From JADJVL01 sp039812765 (GTDB lineage: Bacteria; Acidobacteriota; Holophagae; Holophagales; Holophagaceae), in contig JBDIBF010000108.1 in assembly GCA_039812765.1 (NCBI GenBank), positions 1 through 8,051 of the forward strand: a stretch of 8,051 bases of DNA, written 5' to 3'. Position 1 is the stretch's first letter; each line of letters starts with the position of its first letter. Of the stretch, positions 1 through 5,470 are shown piece after piece. A program made the translations under genes and the position numbers. The notes under the pieces were generated by a model. That model saw only the letters and a program-made list of their open reading frames with translations, had not been told where the DNA came from and made no database searches.

Positions 1-409
1 GGGCATAGGGGGCGATGGGGATGCGCCCGGCGGCGAGGATCACCTCGGGCATGGCCTCGTCGGGCAGGGCGTCCAGGTCCGGCCGGGCGAGGCTCCAGGC
101 GATGGCCGTGGGGGGGTGGGCGTGCACCACGGCCCGGGCCTCGGGGCAGGCCCGATAGACCGCCAGATGCATGTGGCGCTCGCCGCTGGGCTCGCCGGAG
201 AGGACCTCGCCGTCGAGGTTCATGAAGGCCATGGCGCCCGGCGCCATGCGGGACTTGGCCACCGCGGTGGGCGTGATGGCGATGCGGCGGTCGGCGAAGC
301 GGAAGGAGATGTTCCCGTCGGCGGCGGCGAGCAGGTTGCGGGCGTGGAGGCGGCGGCAGGCCTCCACCATCGCCTCCAGCACGCGGGCTTCGTGACCGTG
401 GTGCGCCAT
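1..409 (-). CDS. class II aldolase/adducin-family protein (partial, C-terminus off the window)
   Basis: The visible N-terminal 136 codons match the class II (zinc-dependent) aldolase/adducin fold, whose members include L-fuculose-1-phosphate aldolase, ribulose-phosphate 4-epimerase and methylthioribulose-phosphate dehydratase. Seen: the phosphate-binding loop DGNIS (residues 31-35), then ITPT (45-48), a Glu at 77 in PSGERHMH where FucA has its catalytic Glu, and the zinc-binding HAHPP (H96, H98). GRIPIAPYA follows, ending at the window edge. The third zinc His and the C-terminal part lie outside. The ATG at 409 is the only start that keeps the N-terminal helix of the family. It faces phoD across 22 bp, and a TAGCGT hexamer ends 6 nt before it, which suggests a leaderless transcript. 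The exact substrate cannot be assigned within this superfamily; a FucA-like sugar-phosphate aldolase is a plausible guess. The domain assignment is strong. Confidence 0.9.
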   Translation of the reverse strand, partial: MAHHGHEARVLEAMVEACRRLHARNLLAAADGNISFRFADRRIAITPTAVAKSRMAPGAMAFMNLDGEVLSGEPSGERHMHLAVYRACPEARAVVHAHPPTAIAWSLARPDLDALPDEAMPEVILAAGRIPIAPYA

Positions 410-431
410 GGCACCACGCTACCATTCCCCG
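410..431. promoter_or_regulatory. divergent promoter with overlapping -10 elements for the aldolase and phoD
   Basis: These 22 bp are the whole gap between two divergent ATG codons. On the minus strand TAGCGT (421-416) is preceded by TGG, giving an extended -10 (TGnTAnnnT), and ends 6 nt before the aldolase ATG at 409. On the plus strand TACCAT (420-425) ends 6 nt before the phoD ATG at 432. The hexamers share two base pairs (420-421). A -10 at -12 to -7 relative to the start codon puts the transcription start on the A of ATG, the usual leaderless arrangement. No Shine-Dalgarno sequence is well placed for either gene and no clear -35 is visible. The sites are seen directly; promoter function is inferred. 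Confidence 0.6.
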
Positions 432-1550
432 ATGCTCCGCCGGATCTTCGCACCCGCCTGCGCCCTCGCCCTGGCCTCCACCGGCCTGCGGGCCCAGCCC
501 GCGGATCCCAAAGGCACGCTGTCGGTGATCGCCTTCGGCTCCTGCGCGGAGCAGCGCCGCCCCCAGCCCATCTGGGACGCCGTGCTGGCCCAGAAGCCCC
601 AGCTCTTCCTCTTCCTGGGCGACAACATCTACGCCGACACCGAGGACATGGACGCCATGGCGCGGGAGTACGCGCGGCTGGACCGCATCCTCGGCTTCCG
701 CAAGCTGCGGGCGACGACCCCCCACTGGGCCGTATGGGACGACCACGACCTGGGCGCCAATGACGCGGGCGCCGACTACCCGAAGCGGGAGGAGAGCCAG
801 CGGCTCTTCCTGCGCTTCTGGAAGGAGCCGCCCGGCTCTCCGCGGCGGCGCCGCCCGGGACTGTACGACGCCAGGGTCTTCGGACCCGAGGGGCGGCGGG
901 TGCAGGTGATCCTCCTGGACACCCGGAGCTTCCGCACCGAGCTGAAGCCGCGTCCAGGTGGCGAGGACGACGTGCACGGCCGCTACGTCCCGAATCCGGA
1001 CCCGGCTTCGAGCATGCTGGGCGAAGCGCAGTGGCGCTGGCTGGAAGACCAGCTGAAGGTCCCGGCGGAACTGCGGCTCCTGGTCTCCAGCGTCCAGGTG
1101 GTCGCCGACAACCTCGGCTGGGAAAAGTGGGGGAATCTCCCCACCGAGCGGCGGCGGCTCGTCGAGCTGTTGAAGCGCACCCAGGCCAAGGGCGTCGTGA
1201 TCCTCAGCGGCGACCGCCACTTCGGCGAGCTGGCGGTGATGGACGCCGGCCTCGGCTATCCCCTCTACGACTTCACCTCCAGCGGCCTCAACCAGGGCGG
1301 GGCGAAGTTCCGCTACCGGCCCGCGGATCCTTCCCGGGTGGCGGCCCAGGTGCAGGGGGACAACTTCGGCGTGGTGCGCATCGACTGGGATCGGCCCGAT
1401 CCCCTGATCCATCTGGAGTGCCGCGACGTGCGGGGCGAACTCAGCTTCCAGGAGCGGATTCCCCTGAGCCTGCTGGGGGTGAAGGCCGCCCCAGCACCCG
1501 GGCGGCCAGGGCGTCCCCGAGCAGGAGCAGGGCCAGCATCCCGGCGCTGA
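432..1550 (+). CDS. secreted PhoD-like metallophosphatase/phosphodiesterase (alkaline phosphatase D family)
   Basis: This 372-residue protein belongs to the PhoD-like metallophosphatase family, whose enzymes hydrolyse phosphomono- or diesters outside the cytoplasm using a bound metal centre. Seen: a Sec signal peptide (MLRR, then a hydrophobic stretch, probable cleavage after residue 21 at LRA|QP), FGSC (35-38), the metal motif LGDNIYADT (62-70), WDDHDLGANDAG (102-113), LLDTRSFR (161-168), a conserved VSSVQ (218-222) and SGDRHFGE (259-266). These carry the expected Asp, Asn and His ligands. I chose the ATG at 432 rather than the in-frame ATG at 408 because it begins directly at the signal peptide, is preceded by a -10-like TACCAT, and does not overlap the divergent aldolase. 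The last ~22 residues are Pro/Gly/Ala/Arg-rich and read antisense to the neighbouring membrane-protein gene, so they are probably a run-on tail. It is shorter than classical PhoD (over 500 residues), so the substrate is unknown. Confidence 0.9.
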   Translation: MLRRIFAPACALALASTGLRAQPADPKGTLSVIAFGSCAEQRRPQPIWDAVLAQKPQLFLFLGDNIYADTEDMDAMAREYARLDRILGFRKLRATTPHWAVWDDHDLGANDAGADYPKREESQRLFLRFWKEPPGSPRRRRPGLYDARVFGPEGRRVQVILLDTRSFRTELKPRPGGEDDVHGRYVPNPDPASSMLGEAQWRWLEDQLKVPAELRLLVSSVQVVADNLGWEKWGNLPTERRRLVELLKRTQAKGVVILSGDRHFGELAVMDAGLGYPLYDFTSSGLNQGGAKFRYRPADPSRVAAQVQGDNFGVVRIDWDRPDPLIHLECRDVRGELSFQERIPLSLLGVKAAPAPGRPGRPRAGAGPASRR

Positions 1551-2034
1551 AGGCCGCGCGGTAGGTCCAGAGGCCGGGAACGCGCGCCTGGAGGAAGTCC
1601 AGGCGCTGGTGGGCCAGGTTGACATTCAGGTCCGGGGGCGTGAGCCAGTACGAGAGGGGCACCAGGGCCACGAAGAGCAGGAGCGCCGCGAAGGGCGCGC
1701 TGCGAGGCAGGCCGCGGCGCCGCAGGAAGAGGAAGGCGCAGACCGTGGGCACGCTGTGGGCGAGGATGCTGGTCCAGCCCGTGTGCCCGGCCTGGAGCGC
1801 GCCCCAGACGTAGGCGGGCTCGCCCACCGCCAGGTGCCACAGGAAGGCGGGGCCCACCAGCCGCGCTTCTCCAAGCCAGAGCCCGGCGGCGATGAGGAAG
1901 CTCGCGACGTTGCAGCCCCAGAGGAGCTCCGGCAGGGTCCCGAGGCGCGCCTTGACCAGGGTGTGGCAGAACAGCGTGGCGAGCACCGCCAGGGCCAGGC
2001 GGCGGTACCGGTCGCGGTCAGGCGCGAGGGTCAT
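1441..2034 (-). CDS. multi-pass membrane protein of unknown family, paralog 2
   Basis: I do not recognise this 197-residue protein. It has about six hydrophobic segments (roughly residues 12-28, 40-56, 60-80, 88-104, 114-131 and 158-176) and polar motifs next to them: PELLWGCN (35-42), GEP (71-73), WTS with H93 and PT (87-97), VPLS (126-129) and TPPDLNVNLAH (132-142). A hand-made gap-free alignment with the gene just upstream gives 72 identities over 137 residues (24-160), so the two are tandem duplicates. Conserved polar residues inside or beside membrane segments suggest an active site or ligand site rather than a plain anchor; that is inference. The ATG at 2034 overlaps the upstream stop by 17 bp and has AGGA six bases ahead, so translation is probably coupled. 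Its 3' end overlaps phoD on the other strand. It is the last gene of the five-gene minus-strand array. Confidence 0.8.
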   Translation of the reverse strand: MTLAPDRDRYRRLALAVLATLFCHTLVKARLGTLPELLWGCNVASFLIAAGLWLGEARLVGPAFLWHLAVGEPAYVWGALQAGHTGWTSILAHSVPTVCAFLFLRRRGLPRSAPFAALLLFVALVPLSYWLTPPDLNVNLAHQRLDFLQARVPGLWTYRAAFSAGMLALLLLGDALAARVLGRPSPPAGSGESAPGS

Positions 2035-2563
2035 GGGGAGTCCTACGGATGTCCCTCGAGTCGGGTTCAGCCCCCCGCGCCAGAAGTCTTCCGCCGACGA
2101 CCTCCACCGCCGCGAGGGCCGCGCCGGCCAGCAGCACGGACACGAACCGATAGGACCACCGCCCCGGGAAGGCCTGTTCCAGGAAGGCGACGCGCCGGTG
2201 GGCGAAGTTCACGTTGAAGTCCGGCGGCGTCCAGGCGCGGCTGAGGGGGACCAGGGCCAGGGAGACCGCCAGGGCCCAGGCGGCGCTGCCCCGGGGCAGC
2301 CCGGAGCGCCGCAGGTAGAGGGCCGCCAGCACCGTGGGCACGAGGTGCACCAGGGCCGAGGTCCAGGCGTAGCGCTGCCCGCTGCCCAGGCCCGCCAGGA
2401 AGCCGGGCTCCCCGAGGGCCACGCGCCACACGAAGGCGGCGCCCACCACCCGGGGCCATTCGAAGGCGAAGCCCAGGATGAGGGCCACGTCCGAGACGTT
2501 GCAGCCCCAGAGCAGTTCCGGCAGCAGCCCGTCCCGCGCCTTCAGGAGGGTGTGCAGGGCCAA
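2018..2563 (-). CDS. multi-pass membrane protein of unknown family, paralog 1 (start uncertain)
   Basis: This is the upstream member of a tandem paralog pair, with the same motifs as its neighbour: PELLWGCN (residues 15-22 from the TTG), GEP (51-53), WTS with H73 and PT (67-77), VPLS (106-109) and TPPDFNVNFAH (112-122). About five to six membrane segments are predicted by eye, and no known family comes to mind. The start is the odd part. The coordinates use TTG at 2563, the only ATG/GTG/TTG available, but this cuts the first membrane helix. Similarity to the paralog (ADRRRH against PDRDRY) continues in frame to about 2611, where no canonical start exists. The frame stays open past the upstream stop at 2637 into the SRPBCC gene. 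True initiation may use a rare codon or coupled re-initiation, or the sequence may hold an indel. The 3' end overlaps the next gene by 17 bp. Confidence 0.7.
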   Translation of the reverse strand: MALHTLLKARDGLLPELLWGCNVSDVALILGFAFEWPRVVGAAFVWRVALGEPGFLAGLGSGQRYAWTSALVHLVPTVLAALYLRRSGLPRGSAAWALAVSLALVPLSRAWTPPDFNVNFAHRRVAFLEQAFPGRWSYRFVSVLLAGAALAAVEVVGGRLLARGAEPDSRDIRRTPHDPRA

Positions 2564-2636
2564 GGCCGCCGCGCCCAGTGCGGCCAGGACCTGGTGCCGG
2601 CGGCGGTCTGCGGGGGAAGGCGCGTAGGCGCCCGTC

Positions 2637-3221
2637 TCAGGCGGGTTCCGGCCAGCCCGGTTCGCCGAAGCGCCGGGCCAGATCCTGGAGGTAGCGCTCC
2701 AGGCTGCGGTGGTAGCCGAACAGGTAGCGGGCCATGCCGCGGAAGACCGGGTTGGCGATCCAGCCGTCCTCGGTGACCGTGATCCGCGTGCCGACGCCCT
2801 CGGCGCGGAGCTGATAGGTCCAGGTCCCGCCGAAGGGGCCGCCGGCCTCGAGGATGCGCCGCACCAGCCGATGCTCCTGGACGGCCTCGAGGGTCTCGAA
2901 GCTCATGGCCTGGCCGTTGCGCGCGGTCTCCTGCCACACGGGGCGGCCCTGGTGGTCTTCCAGGCGCGCCACGGCCTTCAGGTCCCGCCGCCACTCGGGA
3001 TCCCGCGCGTGGTCCGTGATCGCCTCCCAGACCTTCGACGGGGGCGTGGTCCGCAGGTGGAGGGATCGAGCGGCCCGATGCTCCCGGGGCAGGAGGACGC
3101 CCGCGACCCCCAGCGCGATGACCAGGGCGAGCAGGGTCCCTACGGTGGCCAGCAGGCCGATCCAGGCGAGGTGCACGGGGGCCTCCCGTCCCATGATCCG
3201 CCCGGCGGGCCGCGCCGTCAC
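2637..3221 (-). CDS. membrane-anchored SRPBCC (START/polyketide-cyclase-like) domain protein
   Basis: The protein has one N-terminal transmembrane segment (about residues 18-43, Leu/Val/Ala-rich), then a basic stretch and an SRPBCC-type helix-grip domain. Seen: LHLRTTPPSKVWEAITD (55-70), the typical strand-helix opening of SRPBCC proteins, DPEWRRDLKAVARLE (74-88), WTYQLRAEGVGTRITVTEDGWI (134-155), and a closing amphipathic helix with LERYLQDLARRF (174-185). Family members bind hydrophobic ligands or lipids in a central cavity; the ligand here is unknown. The domain would lie on the far side of the membrane or at its face, depending on topology. The GTG at 3221 leaves 6 bp after the rsmI stop, fitting coupled translation. 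The ATG at 3194 (residue 10) is a real alternative and would keep the membrane segment. It sits mid-operon between rsmI and the membrane-protein pair. Confidence 0.75.
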   Translation of the reverse strand: MTARPAGRIMGREAPVHLAWIGLLATVGTLLALVIALGVAGVLLPREHRAARSLHLRTTPPSKVWEAITDHARDPEWRRDLKAVARLEDHQGRPVWQETARNGQAMSFETLEAVQEHRLVRRILEAGGPFGGTWTYQLRAEGVGTRITVTEDGWIANPVFRGMARYLFGYHRSLERYLQDLARRFGEPGWPEPA

Positions 3222-3227
3222 CGGTCT

Positions 3228-4079
3228 TCAGCGCCGGGAGGCCAGCCGGTAGAGGTCCGAGGCGTTCACGCCCAGGTGCTTCGCCAGGGGTTTCACCGCC
3301 TCCCGCAGGGTGAGGCCGCCCTCCCGCGCGGCGTCGAGGAAACGCGCGGCCCAGTCGGGCAGGGTCTCGCCGTCGAAATCAGCGCCCGCCTCCGAGACCG
3401 TGCGCTTGGCGTCCGCCCCTGCGAGGACCAGCACCATCTCGCCCCTAGACTCCGAGCCCAGGGCGGCGCGAACCTCGGCGGGCGTCCCCCGGTACCAGGT
3501 CTCGTGGAGCTTGGTCAGCTCGCGGCCCAGGGCGATCTCCCGGTCGGGCATCAGTTCCGCCAGCTCGTCGAGCACCTCGTGAATGCGGTGGGGCGTCTCG
3601 AAGACCACGGTGGTCTCCTCCCGGGCGGCGAGCGCGCGGAGGAAGGTGCGCCGCGCCTCGCCCCTGGAGGGCAGGTAGCCGAGGAAGGAGAACGCGTGGC
3701 AGGGCAGCCCCGAGGCCACCACCGCCATCAGCACCGCCGAGGCGCCCGGCAGCACCGTGACCCGGGCGCCGCCCTCCCGGGCGAGACGGGCGATCTCGAA
3801 GCCCGGGTCGTTGATGCCCGGCATGCCCGCGTCGGAGCAGTAGGCGACGGTGTGGTTGTTGGCCAGCGCGAGACCGATGCGGTCGTAGGCCTCCTCGCCG
3901 GCGTGGTCGTCGAAGCGCTGCAGCGGCTTCTCGATGCCCAGGTGGGCCAGCAGGCCGCCGGTGCGCCGCGTGTCCTCGCAGGCCACCAGGTCGCAGGTCT
4001 CCAGGACCTCCACCGCGCGGTGGGTGAGGTCACCGAGATTCCCGATCGGGGTTGGAACGAGGATGAGGTGGCCGGCCAT
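3228..4079 (-). CDS. rsmI: 16S rRNA (cytidine(1402)-2'-O)-methyltransferase RsmI
   Basis: RsmI uses S-adenosylmethionine to 2'-O-methylate C1402 in the decoding centre of 16S rRNA, acting with RsmH on the same nucleotide. Motifs in order: VPTPIGNLGDLT (8-19), CEDTR (34-38), AYCSDAG (79-85), the SAM-binding VLPGASA (109-115), ETPHR (161-165), GRELTKLHET (185-194) and GEMVLVLAG (213-221). A C-terminal helical extension ends in LREAVKPLAKHLGVNASDLYRL. Its 283 residues are the usual length. One oddity: most RsmI proteins read SDAGTPLISDPGF in the loop at residues 82-94, while here T becomes M and LIS becomes GIN. The ATG at 4079 lies 9 bp after the MFS stop, and GAGG overlapping that stop, 7 nt ahead of the ATG, serves as ribosome binding site. 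It is therefore co-transcribed with, and translationally linked to, the transporter gene. Confidence 0.95.
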   Translation of the reverse strand: MAGHLILVPTPIGNLGDLTHRAVEVLETCDLVACEDTRRTGGLLAHLGIEKPLQRFDDHAGEEAYDRIGLALANNHTVAYCSDAGMPGINDPGFEIARLAREGGARVTVLPGASAVLMAVVASGLPCHAFSFLGYLPSRGEARRTFLRALAAREETTVVFETPHRIHEVLDELAELMPDREIALGRELTKLHETWYRGTPAEVRAALGSESRGEMVLVLAGADAKRTVSEAGADFDGETLPDWAARFLDAAREGGLTLREAVKPLAKHLGVNASDLYRLASRR

Positions 4080-4088
4080 GGTCGCGCC

Positions 4089-5375
4089 TCAGATCCCGGG
4101 CTTCGGGCGTTCGAGGCCGTGCCCCGCCGGCCCGGTCTCCCGCAGCCGCAGCAGCCACGCGAAGACGAAGCCCGCGAGGCTCAACAGCGCGAACATCCAG
4201 AGCATGGGCCGGTAGCCCGCCGGGTTCGCTTCGCCAGCCTTGGCGGCGTCGTTCAGCGCGCCCGCGGCGAGGTTGCAGACCATCATCCCCACGTTCTGGA
4301 GCATGGTCATGAGGCCGTAGGCGGTGCCCAGGCGCTGGGGCTCGACGAGGTAGGGCACCGCGGGCCACAGCACCGCCGGCACCAGGGAGAAGGCGATGCC
4401 GATGAGCACCGTGGACCACCAGAGGCTGGCGCGGGTGTAGATCAGGAGCGGGAAGACCGCGAAGAGCAGCAGGGAGCCCGCCGCCATGAAGAGGGCCCGG
4501 TGGCCGGTCCTGTCCACCAGCAGGCCGAAGGCCGGCGTGGCGAAGATGGCGGCGAAGAAGACGTGGCTGTTCATGGCGCCGGCGGCCTCCAGGCTGAGGC
4601 CGTGGGCGTGCTGGAAGTACTTGATGGAGAACGTGGAGCGGAAAGGGAAGACCACCGAGTAGAACGCGACGCAGAGGAGGATCACCCACCAGAGGGACCG
4701 GTCGAATTTCACGAGGTCGCCCCACACGAGGCGTTCCGTGGGTTCGGCGGCGGCGAGGTCGTACTTGGAGGCCGCGGCGCGCTCCACCAGGAAGTAGGCC
4801 ACGGCGCAGGCCAGGGCCGTGCCCGCCAGGGCCGCCGCCAGCCACAGGGGCGGCTGCCAGCCCGCCGCGTAGAAGCCCTTGGCCCAGGACGGCGAGAGGT
4901 CCGCCATCCACGAGCCCGCCCGGGCGATGCTGAGGTTGAGGCCGAAGGCGAAGCCCAGCTGCCGGCCCACGAACCACTGCCCGATGACCACGGTGATGGC
5001 CACGATCATGGACTCCGCCCCGAGGCCGTAGAGCAGGCGTCCCGTGGCCATGACCTTGAAGCTCGGCGAGGCCGCGGTCACCACCGCGCCGAGGCAGCAC
5101 ACGGCGGCGAAGAGCACCGTGGAGAGCCGCGTGCCCAGCCGGTCCACGATGATCCCGCCCACGAGCACCATGATGATGTTGGGGAAGCTGTAGATGGCGT
5201 TCAGGGTGCCGAGCTGGGTGTCGGTGAAGCCCAGGAACTTCTGCAGGTGGTCCGCCAAGGGCCCGATGGCGTCGTAGGCGTAGTAGTTGCCGAAGAGGGC
5301 GAGGCTCACGAGGACCAGCACCGTCCAGCGGACGGAGGCCGGGGGCGGGGCTTTCAGGGCGGTGTCGGCGGTCAT
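4089..5375 (-). CDS. MFS transporter, MFSD1-like (candidate dipeptide transporter)
   Basis: This 428-residue, roughly 12-helix protein is a major facilitator superfamily member. Motif A is visible as GGIIVDRLGTR (73-83). By my recall of the human sequence it resembles MFSD1, the lysosomal dipeptide uniporter, more than typical bacterial drug or sugar MFS proteins: SFPNIIM (63-69), GRLLYGLGAES (112-122), FGLNLSIARAGS (144-155), FGLLVDRTGH (283-292), LWPAVPYLVEPQRLGTAYG (336-354) and LQNVGM (359-364). E121 and R152 are 31 residues apart, the same spacing as the MFSD1 pair I recall as holding the dipeptide termini. The ATG at 5375 has GGAAGG just upstream and keeps a normal short N-terminus; the in-frame start at 5489 would add 38 residues and run into the divergent gene. 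It leads the five-gene array and faces an OPT peptide transporter. MFS membership is certain; the substrate is inferred. Confidence 0.85.
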   Translation of the reverse strand: MTADTALKAPPPASVRWTVLVLVSLALFGNYYAYDAIGPLADHLQKFLGFTDTQLGTLNAIYSFPNIIMVLVGGIIVDRLGTRLSTVLFAAVCCLGAVVTAASPSFKVMATGRLLYGLGAESMIVAITVVIGQWFVGRQLGFAFGLNLSIARAGSWMADLSPSWAKGFYAAGWQPPLWLAAALAGTALACAVAYFLVERAAASKYDLAAAEPTERLVWGDLVKFDRSLWWVILLCVAFYSVVFPFRSTFSIKYFQHAHGLSLEAAGAMNSHVFFAAIFATPAFGLLVDRTGHRALFMAAGSLLLFAVFPLLIYTRASLWWSTVLIGIAFSLVPAVLWPAVPYLVEPQRLGTAYGLMTMLQNVGMMVCNLAAGALNDAAKAGEANPAGYRPMLWMFALLSLAGFVFAWLLRLRETGPAGHGLERPKPGI

Positions 5376-5470
5376 GGGCCTTCCGGGAAAGGACCAGTGT
5401 AGGGCCCGGCCGCGGCGCGCCGCCTGGATTACGCCCCCGTGGTAGCGTTCCCCATCCCCGCGGAGCGCCC
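5376..5470. promoter_or_regulatory. divergent promoter region between the MFS and OPT transporter genes
   Basis: These 95 bp separate two divergent transporter genes. Toward the MFS gene, minus-strand TACACT (5401-5396) is a plausible -10, followed by GGAAGG (5384-5379) ahead of the ATG at 5375. Toward the OPT gene, TGGTAGCGT (5440-5448) is an extended -10, followed by GGAG (5462-5465), 5 nt from the ATG at 5471. Counting 17 bp back from each hexamer puts both -35 positions at about 5419-5425, where no TTGACA-like sequence is seen but a GC-rich palindrome lies. The hexamers are visible; their use is inferred. Confidence 0.5.
5412..5423. repeat. perfect 12-bp palindrome in the divergent transporter promoter
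   Basis: GCGGCGCGCCGC equals its own reverse complement. It lies at the point where the expected -35 positions of the two divergent promoters meet, so a dimeric regulator bound here could control both transporters. In a genome this GC-rich, a palindrome made only of G and C has an appreciable chance of arising by accident. The palindrome is certain; operator function is a guess. Confidence 0.4.

Noticed and set aside
408..431. Upstream in-frame ATG (408) for phoD
   Set aside because: It would overlap the aldolase start codon and put eight extra residues before a well-formed signal peptide that begins at 432.
116..763. 215-codon plus-strand open frame across the aldolase and the start of phoD
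   Set aside because: It is antisense to the aldolase and out of frame with phoD; both real genes have recognisable motifs.
2637..2642. RF2-style +1 frameshift fusing SRPBCC to the membrane paralog
   Set aside because: The frame relation is +1, but the bases before TGA (GCC T) do not allow re-pairing of the tRNA as in prfB, so there is no support beyond the open frame.
2709..5402. 897-codon open frame on the plus strand
   Set aside because: It lies fully antisense to SRPBCC, rsmI and the MFS gene, which carry clear family motifs. The translation is Gly/Arg/Glu/His/Pro-rich with no domain, as expected when a 70%-GC genome leaves the opposite frame free of stops.
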